Part shown: piece after piece, positions 22,341 through 31,759 of the stretch | Layout: the number at the start of each line of letters is the position of its first letter | Position numbering within the stretch: position 1 is the stretch's first letter | Assembly (NCBI GenBank): GCA_947589115.1 | Contig: CANPZP010000013.1 | Coordinates: 1 to 38,427 of the forward strand | Length of the DNA stretch: 38,427 bases | DNA from: Candidatus Gastranaerophilales bacterium | Lineage (GTDB): Bacteria > Cyanobacteriota > Vampirovibrionia > Gastranaerophilales > Gastranaerophilaceae | Direction of reading: 5' to 3' | Program-made: the position numbers and the translations under genes | The notes under the pieces: generated by a model | Databases searched by the model: none | The model's input: the letters and a program-made list of their open reading frames with translations, nothing else | Told to the model about the DNA's origin: nothing

Positions 22341-24572
22341 ATGGCAAAGAAAAAAGAAAATATATTGGTAATAGTGGAATCACCCGCAAAGTCAAAAACA
22401 ATAAAGAAGATATTGGGAAATTCATATGACATAGAAGCAAGTTACGGACATATAAGGGATTTTCCTCCAAAAGTTTTAGGGTTTAATGTACAAAATAATT
22501 TTACCCCCACATTTGAAATTATTCCCGAGAAAAAAGCACTTGTAAAAAAACTGAATGAAATGGCAAAGAAAGCCGATAAAGTCTATTTGGCATCTGACCC
22601 TGACCGTGAAGGAGAAGCAATAGCTTGGCATGTAAGACAGGTTATTGATGTTCCTGATGAGAAAGTATTCAGAATTGAATTTAACGAAATAACCCCAAAA
22701 GCTGTAACATATGCCGTGGAGCATTCAAGACAAATAGACATGAAGAGGGTAAAAGCTCAACAAACAAGACAGATTTTGGACAGATTGGTAGGTTACAAAA
22801 TAAGCCCTGTATTATGGGAAAAAATGAGAAATTATCATTTATCGGCGGGAAGAGTTCAAAGTGTTGCATTAAAAATGATATGCGAACGTGAAGAGGAAAT
22901 TAATGCATTTACTCCCGTTGAATTTTGGACTGTTTCAATTGAGTTGATGAAAGGTAAAATTAAGTTTAATGCAGAGCTGGCAAAATATAAAAATTCAAAA
23001 GTCGATATCAAGACCGAAAAAGAAGCCGATAAAATTGTAAAATATTTAAAAGAAGTAAAAGAATACACGGTTTCAAAAATAACAACAAAAAATACAAAAA
23101 GAAAGCCAACCGCACCGTTTATCACCTCAACTCTCCAACGAGAAGCAAGCAATAAACTCGGCTACGGTGTTTCAAAAACGATGCAAATTGCTCAAAAGTT
23201 GTATGAAGGAATAGATATAGGTTCTGACGGCCCTGTCGGGCTTATTACATATATGAGAACGGATTCCGTTCGTATTTCCGATGATGCACAAGCATTTGCA
23301 AAAGATTTTATTATAAATAATTACGGAGAAAAATATTATCCTAAAACTCCGAATAATTATGTAAAAAAATCAAAAAATGTTCAAGATGCCCACGAAGCAA
23401 TAAGACCGTCATATATAGATAAGACTCCCGAAAGTATAAGACAATATTTAACCGCAGAACAATATAATTTATATAAGTTAATATGGAGTAAGTTTGTAGC
23501 TTCACAAATGGAGAATGCGGAAGTAAAAAATACGACCGTAGATATAGAAGCAGGTGATTGTCTGTTTAAGTCAGGAGTTAGTAAGATAACTTTTGACGGC
23601 TATTTAAAAATATATAATGAGTCAGACGAAGAAGAAATAAAAACTAAAATCCCCGATTTAAAAGAAGGTGACAAATTAGAATTAAAAGACATAATTCCGA
23701 AACAACATTTTACAAGTCCGCCGGCAAGATATACGGAAGCCTCGCTTGTTAAAGCGCTGGAGGAGCACGGAATAGGCAGACCGAGTACATATGCGCCTAT
23801 CATATCAAAAATTCAACAAAAAAATTATGTTGAAAAAAAGGAGAAAGCACTTGCTCCTACACTTTTAGGAACTAACTTATGCAAACAGCTTTCCGAACAT
23901 TTTAAAGATATTATGAATTACGAATTTACCGCCAATATGGAAAGTAAACTTGATGATATAGCAGAAGATAAACTTAAGTGGAATGAAGTAATACAAGAAT
24001 TTTATACCCCTTTTATAGAAACAGTATCGGAAGCTAAGAAGAATATGCAAAAAGTAAGTATGGAAACTGATGTAGTATGTCCGAACTGCGGAAGTAAAAT
24101 GGTAATAAGAACAAGCCGATTCGGAACACAATTTTTAGGTTGTTCAAAATATCCCGAATGCAAAACAATGCTGCCGTTAAATAAAGAAGGACAAATAGAA
24201 AACCAACCGCAAGAAACAGATGAAAAATGCGAGAAATGCGGGTCTGATATGATACAAAAAACAGGTCCTTACGGCCCGTACTTAGAATGCACCAATGAAA
24301 ATTGCAAGAACAGAAAAAGAATTATAAAATCAACAGGTGTAACGTGTCCAAAATGCAATAAAGGTGAAATTGTATTTAAAAAATCGAAATACGGAAAAGT
24401 ATTTTTCGGCTGCAGTAAATATCCGGAGTGCGATTTCGTATCTTGGTATGAACCTGTTAACGAAAAATGCCCCGAATGCGGGAATATTTTAGTAAAAAAG
24501 ATTACGAAAAAGTCAAAAAAATTAGTATGTTCTAACACAAAGTGTAAGTTTTCAAAAGATATGGAAGAATAA
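22341..24572 (+). CDS. topA: DNA topoisomerase I (type IA)
   Basis: 743 residues. The Toprim domain begins ILVIVESPAKSKTIKKIL with SDPDREGEAIAWH. The active-site tyrosine is Tyr304 in TYMRTDSVRIS. The C-terminal part (from about residue 575) holds four Cys4 zinc ribbons (CPNCGSK, CEKCGSD, CPKCNKG and CPECGNI, each closed by a second Cys pair). The enzyme relaxes negative supercoils. Length and domain order are normal for a zinc-ribbon-bearing bacterial TopA. AGAGAG precedes the ATG. It lies between dprA and aroE in a tight three-gene operon. Confidence 0.97.
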   Translation: MAKKKENILVIVESPAKSKTIKKILGNSYDIEASYGHIRDFPPKVLGFNVQNNFTPTFEIIPEKKALVKKLNEMAKKADKVYLASDPDREGEAIAWHVRQVIDVPDEKVFRIEFNEITPKAVTYAVEHSRQIDMKRVKAQQTRQILDRLVGYKISPVLWEKMRNYHLSAGRVQSVALKMICEREEEINAFTPVEFWTVSIELMKGKIKFNAELAKYKNSKVDIKTEKEADKIVKYLKEVKEYTVSKITTKNTKRKPTAPFITSTLQREASNKLGYGVSKTMQIAQKLYEGIDIGSDGPVGLITYMRTDSVRISDDAQAFAKDFIINNYGEKYYPKTPNNYVKKSKNVQDAHEAIRPSYIDKTPESIRQYLTAEQYNLYKLIWSKFVASQMENAEVKNTTVDIEAGDCLFKSGVSKITFDGYLKIYNESDEEEIKTKIPDLKEGDKLELKDIIPKQHFTSPPARYTEASLVKALEEHGIGRPSTYAPIISKIQQKNYVEKKEKALAPTLLGTNLCKQLSEHFKDIMNYEFTANMESKLDDIAEDKLKWNEVIQEFYTPFIETVSEAKKNMQKVSMETDVVCPNCGSKMVIRTSRFGTQFLGCSKYPECKTMLPLNKEGQIENQPQETDEKCEKCGSDMIQKTGPYGPYLECTNENCKNRKRIIKSTGVTCPKCNKGEIVFKKSKYGKVFFGCSKYPECDFVSWYEPVNEKCPECGNILVKKITKKSKKLVCSNTKCKFSKDMEE

Positions 24573-24575
24573 ATT

Positions 24576-25427
24576 ATGTATAAATTCGCATTAATAGGTT
24601 ATCCTCTTTCACATTCAATGTCAAAAGTAATACATGAAGCGGCATTTAAATCATTAGGTTTGGAAGGCAGTTATGAATTACTTGAAACAACCGGAGAAGA
24701 ACTGGTAGATACATTAAAGAACATAAGGTACGGAGGATATAACGGATTTAACGTAACAATCCCGTATAAAGTTCCTGTTACATTGTTTTTATCAGGTTCA
24801 GATAAAACGGCAAATATAGCGGGCAGTGTCAATACCGTAAAAGTAATGGAGGATTCATCATTATACGGATACAATACGGATGTATACGGATTTGTAGAAG
24901 CAATAGAAGATAATGCAAAAAAAGAAATAGCAGACAATAATGCGGCAATATTAGGTTCAGGCGGAGCCGCAAGAGCTGTGGGAGTCGGTATTTCTCTGTT
25001 AAAAGCCAAAAAAATTGATTTTTATGCAAGAAATATTCTAAATGCATCCGAAACAATTGACATTCTAAGAAAAACTTTTCCTGATGTCCAAATGGATTGT
25101 ATACAAATAGACAATTTAAAAGATTTGTCAGAATATAAAATTGTAGTTAATACAACCCCGATAGGAATGAAAAATAAAGCAATGGGGTTATCTCCTATAG
25201 ACGAAAATATAATAAAAACAATGTCTTGTGAGTCAATAATATATGATATTGTTTATAATCCTTTGAATACGGAATTAATAAAGCTGGCAAAGAAGTATAA
25301 TATAAGAACAATAAGAGGTCTTGATATGCTTATTCACCAAGGCGCAAAAGCATTTGAAATATGGACGGGGAAAAAACCCGACATATTAAAAATGAAAATA
25401 GCAGCCTTGGAAGAAATGGCAGAATAA
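24576..25427 (+). CDS. aroE: Shikimate dehydrogenase
   Basis: 283 residues catalysing NADPH-dependent reduction of 3-dehydroshikimate in the aromatic amino-acid pathway. The shikimate-binding GYPLSHSMS is at 8-16, catalytic Lys65 is in NVTIPYKVP, and Asp102 is in YNTDVYGF. The nucleotide loop is GSGGAARAV; then come NTTPIGM and the C-terminal GLDMLIHQGAKAFEIWTG. It begins 3 bases after the topA stop, with GGAAGAA as ribosome binding site. It converges with the next gene, with only 5 bases between stops and no evident terminator. Confidence 0.96.
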   Translation: MYKFALIGYPLSHSMSKVIHEAAFKSLGLEGSYELLETTGEELVDTLKNIRYGGYNGFNVTIPYKVPVTLFLSGSDKTANIAGSVNTVKVMEDSSLYGYNTDVYGFVEAIEDNAKKEIADNNAAILGSGGAARAVGVGISLLKAKKIDFYARNILNASETIDILRKTFPDVQMDCIQIDNLKDLSEYKIVVNTTPIGMKNKAMGLSPIDENIIKTMSCESIIYDIVYNPLNTELIKLAKKYNIRTIRGLDMLIHQGAKAFEIWTGKKPDILKMKIAALEEMAE

Positions 25428-25432
25428 ACCGA

Positions 25433-25927
25433 TTAATGACCGTGATGGTGATTGTTGGGATGCATCGGAGGTTTAGCCGGAGGTCTGTTTGGATTTGCCG
25501 GCGGTATAGGAGGTCTTATTCCTGTTTGAGGTGAAGGCCCGAACGGCGGGTATTTTTTCCCATAATTAAAACCGAATCCTCTGTAGTTAAAACTTCCCAT
25601 ATAACCTCCATACGGGTAATAAACAGGATTTCTGTATTGTATTATATTTGTATAATAAGGCAAAGGATAATATATAGGCTGTTGTCCGTTCTTTAATATT
25701 TCTGATTCTAATTTTTTATTTTCAGCTTCCGCTTTTTTATTTTCTTCTTCAAGTTTTTCCAGTTCTAATTTTTTTAATTCGGATTCCTGCCTCAATTTTT
25801 CCTGTTCTATTTGCTCCTTTGAAGGATTAATTTGTAAAACTTTTGTATACCCGCCTTTTGAGTATGCGGTTTCAGGAAAAATAAAAATAATTAAAAATAC
25901 TATTAATAATATAAGTTTTTTATTCAT
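25433..25927 (-). CDS. Secreted coiled-coil protein with Pro/Tyr-rich and His-rich tail
   Basis: 164 residues. A signal peptide (about 1-23, ending TAYS) is followed by a Glu/Lys-rich coiled coil (about 37-80, repeats of LEKLEEENKKAEAENKKLE). A Tyr/Pro/Gly-rich stretch (YYPLPYY, YYPYGGYMG) comes next, then a Pro-rich tail (IRPPIPPANPNRPPAKPP) ending HPNNHHHGH. The layout suggests an envelope protein with an extended, wall-spanning part and a metal-binding end. No family is recognised. AGGA precedes the ATG at 25927. It is a single gene converging on aroE. Confidence 0.75.
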   Translation of the reverse strand: MNKKLILLIVFLIIFIFPETAYSKGGYTKVLQINPSKEQIEQEKLRQESELKKLELEKLEEENKKAEAENKKLESEILKNGQQPIYYPLPYYTNIIQYRNPVYYPYGGYMGSFNYRGFGFNYGKKYPPFGPSPQTGIRPPIPPANPNRPPAKPPMHPNNHHHGH

Positions 25928-25978
25928 ATTATAAAGTTCCTGACATGTAAAACGAAGTCAAATAAAAAAAGTTCAAAA

Positions 25979-26479
25979 TTATCTGTAATTTTGAAATTGC
26001 AGCGGCACCGAATAAGCATCCTCATTTTGTCTTAACATTTTAATAACCGCCTGAAGCTCATCCTTGTCTTTACCCGAAACTCTTATTTGTTCACCTTGAA
26101 TCGAAGCCTGCACTTTTAATTTCGTATTTTTTATATCCGCAACAATTTTTTTTGCAAGCTCTTGACTCAAGCCTTTTTTCAGATTAAAAACTTGTCTTAC
26201 ATTGCCGCCGAGTGCATTTTCTATTTGTTGTGCATCCAAAATTTTAATACTTAAGTTTCTTTTAATCATTTTTGATTGAAGAATATCAATAATATTTCTC
26301 AATTTCATTTCGTCGTTTGTTACAATGGTAACAGATTTATCCGTATCTAAAATAACATCCGAATTAGAACCTTTAAGGTCAAATCTGGTTGCCAATTCCC
26401 TTTTTACCTGATCAACCGCATTAACAAGTTCTTGTTTGTCAAATTCAGAAACAATATCGAAACTGCAATCTTTCGCCAT
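25979..26479 (-). CDS. yajQ: YajQ-family nucleotide-binding protein
   Basis: 166 residues with two ferredoxin-like repeats. The N-terminus MAKDCSFDIVSEFDKQEL and the internal TRFDLKGSNSD and VRVSGKDKDELQAVI-like segments are diagnostic of YajQ (UPF0234). Family members bind nucleotides, including cyclic di-GMP in Xanthomonas, but the role here is unknown. The ATG at 26479 has AAGGAG 7 bases upstream; a longer frame from 26515 lacks one. It follows fliI by 64 bases and seems to have its own promoter, though read-through from the flagellar operon is possible. Confidence 0.93.
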   Translation of the reverse strand: MAKDCSFDIVSEFDKQELVNAVDQVKRELATRFDLKGSNSDVILDTDKSVTIVTNDEMKLRNIIDILQSKMIKRNLSIKILDAQQIENALGGNVRQVFNLKKGLSQELAKKIVADIKNTKLKVQASIQGEQIRVSGKDKDELQAVIKMLRQNEDAYSVPLQFQNYR

Positions 26480-26506
26480 AAATAAACTCCTTATCTTAAT
26501 TATACA

Positions 26507-26534
26507 ATTATACAATAATGTTAAGAATTTACAA
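26507..26534 (-). promoter_or_regulatory. Promoter of yajQ
   Basis: On the minus strand, TTGTAA (26534-26529), a 16-base spacer and a perfect TATAAT (26512-26507), in the gap between fliI and yajQ. Confidence 0.5.
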
Positions 26535-26543
26535 AATTATGTG

Positions 26544-27893
26544 TTAGATATCAACATCTTTCATCATTGAAATTAAGGTAGAAATGGTATTTTCCATAGA
26601 AACACTGTCAGAAGTTCTTTGCTGTAAGAATCCGTTTATTTGAGGCATAAGTTCAATAGCTATATCTAATTTCGGATTAGACCCCGGATTATACATTCCC
26701 ACATCAATTAAATCTTTATTTTCTCTGTATAGAGCCATCAGTTTTCTCATTTTATATGAAGCCTGTTTATGCTCTTCGGTAACTATTTCCGTAAATAAAC
26801 GGCTTACACTTCCCAAAACATCAATAGCGGGATAATGATTCATTTCCGCAATTTTTCTTGAAAGAAATATATGTCCGTCTACAATACCTCTAACCGTATC
26901 AACAACAGGGTCATTAATGTCATCTCCCTCCATTAAAACCGTATACAAGGCAGTAATGGAGCCTCTTGGACTATTTCCGCTTCTTTCAAGCACTTTTTGA
27001 AGCCAAGAGAATATAGAAGGCGGATATCCTTTAATTGTAGGCGGTTCACCAATAGATAACCCCACTTCTCTTCCTGCCATTGCGCAACGTGTAACGGTAT
27101 CCGTCATTAAGAATACCTTTTTACCTTTATCTCTAAAATATTCACAAACCGCAGTAGCGGACAATAAACACTTTTGTCTGATTAAAGGAGGCTGGTCGCC
27201 CGTAGAACAGACAATAACTGATTTTCTCATACCTTCTTCACCGAGAGAATTTTCAATAAATTCTTTAACTTCCCTTCCACGTTCTCCGATTAGAGCAACT
27301 ACGTTAACATCGGCATCCGAATTTCTTGCAATCATACCGAGCATCGTACTTTTACCGACACCTGAGCCTGCGAATAATCCCATTCTCTGACCTGCACCTA
27401 ATGTCAGCATTGAATCAATAGCCCTTACTCCGGTAGAAAACATTGTTTTAATTATCGGTCTGTCAAAAGCACCGGGTGCGGGATTTTCGATACTTACCAA
27501 AGGTGCGCCTCTTGTATCTAAAGGTTTTCCGTCTATAGGTTCACCTAACGGACTAATTAACCTGCCGAGTAAAAAATCCCCCATCGGTATTTTTATAGAA
27601 GTACCGGTTGACTCAACAAGACTTCCCTGCCCTATACCTGCTCCGTCATACAATAACAACAACTGCGCACTTTCACCTTTAAACGCAACTACTTCGGCAG
27701 GTTTTCTTTCTCCTTCCGCCGTTTCAATAAAACATAAATCACCTATTTTTAAACCGGGAAGCTTAACCTCTACTGTCAAACCCAATAATTTTGAAACTGA
27801 GCCTTTATATGAATATAATTTTGTGGAATTAATTATATCATAGGCTTGTTTCTTAACATATTCAATTGATTTTTCCGTTGATTGTTCTATCAT
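26544..27893 (-). CDS. fliI: Flagellar type III export ATPase FliI
   Basis: 449 residues from the ATG at 27893; the longer open frame to 27986 runs into flhA and is not used. It is related to F1-ATPase beta subunits. The Walker A motif GSGVGKST is at 176-183, Walker B is VFLMTDTV, and GERGREVKEFIE lies between. It powers unfolding and export of flagellar subunits at the base of the export gate. It starts 4 bases after flhA with a short AGGA site. It is the last gene of the flagellar run in this window; no fliJ follows. Confidence 0.95.
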   Translation of the reverse strand: MIEQSTEKSIEYVKKQAYDIINSTKLYSYKGSVSKLLGLTVEVKLPGLKIGDLCFIETAEGERKPAEVVAFKGESAQLLLLYDGAGIGQGSLVESTGTSIKIPMGDFLLGRLISPLGEPIDGKPLDTRGAPLVSIENPAPGAFDRPIIKTMFSTGVRAIDSMLTLGAGQRMGLFAGSGVGKSTMLGMIARNSDADVNVVALIGERGREVKEFIENSLGEEGMRKSVIVCSTGDQPPLIRQKCLLSATAVCEYFRDKGKKVFLMTDTVTRCAMAGREVGLSIGEPPTIKGYPPSIFSWLQKVLERSGNSPRGSITALYTVLMEGDDINDPVVDTVRGIVDGHIFLSRKIAEMNHYPAIDVLGSVSRLFTEIVTEEHKQASYKMRKLMALYRENKDLIDVGMYNPGSNPKLDIAIELMPQINGFLQQRTSDSVSMENTISTLISMMKDVDI

Positions 27894-27897
27894 AATC

Positions 27898-30000
27898 CTA
27901 CTCAAAATTGTAATTAAGTGCTTCACCGATTGTATCAACAGCTTCAACACGAATATCCGTAATAAGTTCAGAATAAGAAATAACAACTATTGTGGGTATA
28001 TGACGTTCAAGAAGCTGATATAGAGGTAATCTTATTCTTGGAGAGCAAAGTATAACAGGCTGAACATTAATACTCTGGTGCGCTCTAATTAATGTTGATG
28101 CGGCAGATTCAATAAGTTCCTGAACTTGGAGCGGATTTAACAAGAACATTGTACCGAGTTCAGTTCTTTGGCAACTGTCATCAAGTGTTTTCTCCCATTC
28201 GGGAGATAAAGTCAAAGCATATAATATTTTATCTTTTGTGCAATTAGCAAGACAGATTTGACGCCCGAGAGCAGCTCTTAAACGTTCCGATAATATATCG
28301 GGTTCTTTTGAAAATCTTGCATAGTCGCATAATCTTTCAAATATGAACATAATATCTTTTATAGAAACTTTTTCTCTTATTAAGTTTACGAATATTTTTC
28401 TTAAATCACTGGTTGAAATGATTGTGGGTACGAGGTCATTAACAAGCGTAGGATCTTGGCTTTTTACCAATTCCATAAGTTTAAGTACGTCAGTTTTAGT
28501 CATAATTTCATCAACATATTTTCTGACACATTCCTGAAGGTGAGTAATAATAACATCAACGGAATCGACAGCAGTAATACCCTGCTGAGTCTTTAAAAAT
28601 TCAGTATCCATCCAGTAAGCTTGAGTTTGATACGTAGGGTCAAGTCCGATAATAGCATCTTTAGGCACTTCTCTGCCTGTTGAATCCCACTGGTCAGCAA
28701 TAACCATACTCTTTTTAGGATATACCGTTCCCGTTGCAACCCTGTTATTTCTTACGGAAATCATATATTCATTAGGCCCTATTGCCGAAGAATCCATAAT
28801 TCTAATATTAGGTATAATATATCCGAGTTCATCCGTAACACGCTGTCTTAAAGCTGCAATTTTAGGAAGCAATAGCCCGTCTTGCTCAGGGTCGGCAATT
28901 ACCAAAAGACCTGTTCCGACTTGGAGATTTAATACATCAACCCCCAATCTTTCATACATTCTGTTAGGATTGGTTAAATCGGACATACTTCTTTTTACTG
29001 ATTCCAACTGACCTAATTGGGATTGAACATCTTTATTAACGGAAACAATCAAAAATGCGCCCAGGATTACAAGTGCATAAACAGTAAAAGTATACCAAGG
29101 CAATCCTGTAATAAAGCTCGTAAGAGCAATCAAAACAAGGAAAACGACGGTAAAAATCAAGCTGGAGGGTTTATTAAGTATCTGTCCAGCCAAATCACCG
29201 CCTAAAGAACCGCCTGCCGCAGTAGAACGGGTCATAACGATACCTGCCGCAATTGCCATTAACAAAGAAGGTAATTGAGCTGCAAGTCCGTCACCTACGG
29301 TTAATACCGTATATTTTTGAACGGCTTCGGCCGGCTGCATTCCCTGCATTAAAACACCAATGGTTAATCCGCCTACAATATTGATGACAACAATGATTAT
29401 ACCTGCCATTGTATCACCTTTTACGAATTTCATCGCACCATCCATTGAACCGTATAAGTTTGACTCTCTTTGTAAGTCCTCTCTTCTTTTTACAGCTTCA
29501 TCCGGAGAAATTAATCCCGCATTAAAGTCAGCATCAATTGTCATCTGTTTACCGGGCATAGCATCTAATGCGAATCTTGCCGCAACCTCGGCAATACGTT
29601 CGGAACCTTTTGTTATTACCATAAACTGAACAATAGTAATAATTATAAATATAACAAACCCTACAACCAGATTACCGCCGGTAACGAAATTCCCGAATGC
29701 ATCTATTACTTCTCCTGCCTCACCTTTTGCAAGTATTAATCTTGTTGAGGCAATTGATAATACCAATCTGAACATTGTACCGATAAGTATTATTGAAGGA
29801 AATGATGCCAATTCCAAAGGACGCTGTATATACAACGATATCATTAATAATAATATACCAAGAGTTATATTAAAGCTTATAGCGAAGTTAACAACAACCG
29901 GAGGAAGCTCACAAATAAGCAAGACAATAAGCAATATTACAAATATTGCCAAAGCAATTTCACTTATCATTGAAGGTTTAGCACCTTGAGGCTGAGCCAT
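27898..30000 (-). CDS. flhA: Flagellar export gate protein FlhA
   Basis: 700 residues, full length. The N-terminal half has about eight transmembrane helices with the FHIPEP-family core (GEAGEVIDAFGNFV, SERIAEVAARFALDAMPGKQMTIDADFNAG). The C-terminal half is the cytoplasmic domain that docks export chaperones and substrates and ends EALNYNFE. It forms the nonameric ring of the flagellar type III export gate. It begins 3 bases after fliH, and its position between fliH and fliI is unusual. ATAAGGA overlaps the fliH stop and serves as ribosome binding site. Confidence 0.96.
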   Translation of the reverse strand: MAQPQGAKPSMISEIALAIFVILLIVLLICELPPVVVNFAISFNITLGILLLMISLYIQRPLELASFPSIILIGTMFRLVLSIASTRLILAKGEAGEVIDAFGNFVTGGNLVVGFVIFIIITIVQFMVITKGSERIAEVAARFALDAMPGKQMTIDADFNAGLISPDEAVKRREDLQRESNLYGSMDGAMKFVKGDTMAGIIIVVINIVGGLTIGVLMQGMQPAEAVQKYTVLTVGDGLAAQLPSLLMAIAAGIVMTRSTAAGGSLGGDLAGQILNKPSSLIFTVVFLVLIALTSFITGLPWYTFTVYALVILGAFLIVSVNKDVQSQLGQLESVKRSMSDLTNPNRMYERLGVDVLNLQVGTGLLVIADPEQDGLLLPKIAALRQRVTDELGYIIPNIRIMDSSAIGPNEYMISVRNNRVATGTVYPKKSMVIADQWDSTGREVPKDAIIGLDPTYQTQAYWMDTEFLKTQQGITAVDSVDVIITHLQECVRKYVDEIMTKTDVLKLMELVKSQDPTLVNDLVPTIISTSDLRKIFVNLIREKVSIKDIMFIFERLCDYARFSKEPDILSERLRAALGRQICLANCTKDKILYALTLSPEWEKTLDDSCQRTELGTMFLLNPLQVQELIESAASTLIRAHQSINVQPVILCSPRIRLPLYQLLERHIPTIVVISYSELITDIRVEAVDTIGEALNYNFE

Positions 30001-30003
30001 TCC

Positions 30004-30762
30004 TTATGCACCCTCCTTTCCCGCTTTCAAAGCTTTTGCTATTATCATTAACTGTGTTTCCAATGAAGCATCCACTATTCCGTTAGATGTTTCAACTATT
30101 ACTCCCCCTTCTTTTATATTATTATCGGGTATTACCATTATTTTTGCTTCCGTATTATTATCCGAAAATATTTCGGGCAGATTATCTTTTACCAATTCCA
30201 CATCTTTGGGCATAACTCTTAATGTTATTTTATTTTCTGTTCTGTTTATATCCGCAACAGCTTCTTTAATTATGGGAATTAATACATTTTGATTAGCTTC
30301 CACCTGAGTTTGAAGAATTTTTTTTGCTATTTCAACGGAAATATCAAAAATACACTCCGAAACCTTTTGGAACACTTCATCTTTATAAGTATAAAACTCC
30401 GTGAACTTACTTTTTATTGTTTCCAAGTCTTTAACCGCATTTTGAATCCCCGTTTCATATCCTTCGATTCTTGCCGCTTCTTTAATAGAAATAGCCTCTT
30501 GTTGAGCACGTGTAATAAGATTTCTGTCCTGAGTTCTTCTGTATCCTCTTCTTCTTGTTCCTTCTCTTCTTTCTTCCCTTTGCTCAAATTTAATATTTTC
30601 AATATCTAAATCATCAAAATCATCAATATCATTTTCCTGTAATTGATTTTCATCCTCAATATTTTCAGCCTCATTTTCATTTAACATTTCAGGCTGAACA
30701 TCTTCAGGTTGAGTTTCAATTTCATTATTTAAATTTTTTAAATATTTTTTTTTAATTATCAT
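30004..30762 (-). CDS. fliH: Flagellar export regulator FliH
   Basis: 252 residues. The N-terminal 60 are very acidic (many Glu/Asp), followed by an Arg-rich patch (REERREGTRRRGYRR). A helical stalk from about 85 leads to the C-terminal FliH/HrpE-type domain (about 125-250, with EIAKKILQTQV and IKEGGVIVETSNGIVDASLETQL). FliH binds FliI and links it to the export gate and C ring. The acidic-then-basic N-terminus is longer than in common FliH proteins. It overlaps fliG by 11 bases. Confidence 0.88.
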   Translation of the reverse strand: MIIKKKYLKNLNNEIETQPEDVQPEMLNENEAENIEDENQLQENDIDDFDDLDIENIKFEQREERREGTRRRGYRRTQDRNLITRAQQEAISIKEAARIEGYETGIQNAVKDLETIKSKFTEFYTYKDEVFQKVSECIFDISVEIAKKILQTQVEANQNVLIPIIKEAVADINRTENKITLRVMPKDVELVKDNLPEIFSDNNTEAKIMVIPDNNIKEGGVIVETSNGIVDASLETQLMIIAKALKAGKEGA

Positions 30763-31747
30763 TGATTTTTTCTTCTATACTTTTCACAAGTGAAAATAAG
30801 ACTCTGGGGGTGAATACTTCTTTTGCCGGAAATTGCGTATCTAAAATTAAATCTTTTACGGCTTCTCTCTCATTTAGAGCTATTTGGCTTAATATATCTA
30901 TCGGTGTTGATTTAAGGAGTTTATAGTGCTGCTTTAAAATTTTATCAACATTTATTGTTCCTGAAATAGGCAATATTTTTTTTATTTCTTCAAGAGATTT
31001 TAAAATAACATCATGGTCAATTTTATCTTCCAAATTACCCATTTTCATATAATTTAAGACGTGTGAGGCATCTTCTCCGTTCAAATTTGACAATATTTCC
31101 TGTGCTTTATCAGAAGGAAGTTTTTTTAAAACTATTGCTAAAGACGCAAGTTTTAAGACTTTTTTATCCTTATTATTCGGTGCATTATCAGAACCTTGTT
31201 GTATCTTTTTAAGATTTACTTCATCCTCAGTCTTTTGCACCATATCTTTTAAATTTGATTTATTTACGGCATTATTATACTGTTCTTCATTTAACTCGCC
31301 CCTTTTTACAAGTTTTTTCAATTCGTCTGAGTATACCTGCTGAACTTTTTCTTCAACTAAAGATATAATGGCATCTTGGGGCATCTTTTTTATAATAGCC
31401 AATTTTGCGGTATTAAATATATTTGCCGCAATAATTTGAAGAATATTTCCCCTTCTGTCCTCGGGAATATTTCCGGTTATTAAATCAATGGATTTATGAA
31501 AAGTCCATTCGCCTATAAATTGAGTTACGATAGAAGCTTGGTCTGCGGTAAAATTAAGCTGAGCATCGTTATTTAAAGCTTCACCCGCCATTAAACAGAA
31601 TTTTTTTACGGTTTCGACTATATCTTTTTTTTCTTTATCGCTTATTCCCTCAGGCGCAACGTTAGAATTCGGCTGCATCAGGACTTCCAATGCCTGACGT
31701 GCTAAGTCTATTGAAAATGCTTTATAATCGAATCCCTCTATCGGCAT
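30752..31747 (-). CDS. fliG: Divergent FliG-like flagellar protein
   Basis: 331 residues, placed as FliG by position between fliF and fliH. Residues 195-270 look like a FliG armadillo-type segment (LASLAIVLKKLPSDKAQEILSNLNGEDASHVL). The N-terminal 150 residues are helical and unfamiliar. The end reads NEREAVKDLILDTQFPAKEVF, and I cannot find the charged torque-generating helix or the EHPQ/ALKGA-type signatures of a normal FliG motor domain. FliG is the rotor part of the C ring. This may be a highly diverged copy, or a structural variant whose motor part is supplied elsewhere. Function is inferred. Confidence 0.68.
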   Translation of the reverse strand: MPIEGFDYKAFSIDLARQALEVLMQPNSNVAPEGISDKEKKDIVETVKKFCLMAGEALNNDAQLNFTADQASIVTQFIGEWTFHKSIDLITGNIPEDRRGNILQIIAANIFNTAKLAIIKKMPQDAIISLVEEKVQQVYSDELKKLVKRGELNEEQYNNAVNKSNLKDMVQKTEDEVNLKKIQQGSDNAPNNKDKKVLKLASLAIVLKKLPSDKAQEILSNLNGEDASHVLNYMKMGNLEDKIDHDVILKSLEEIKKILPISGTINVDKILKQHYKLLKSTPIDILSQIALNEREAVKDLILDTQFPAKEVFTPRVLFSLVKSIEEKINDN

Positions 31748-31759
31748 TTATTACTCCAA

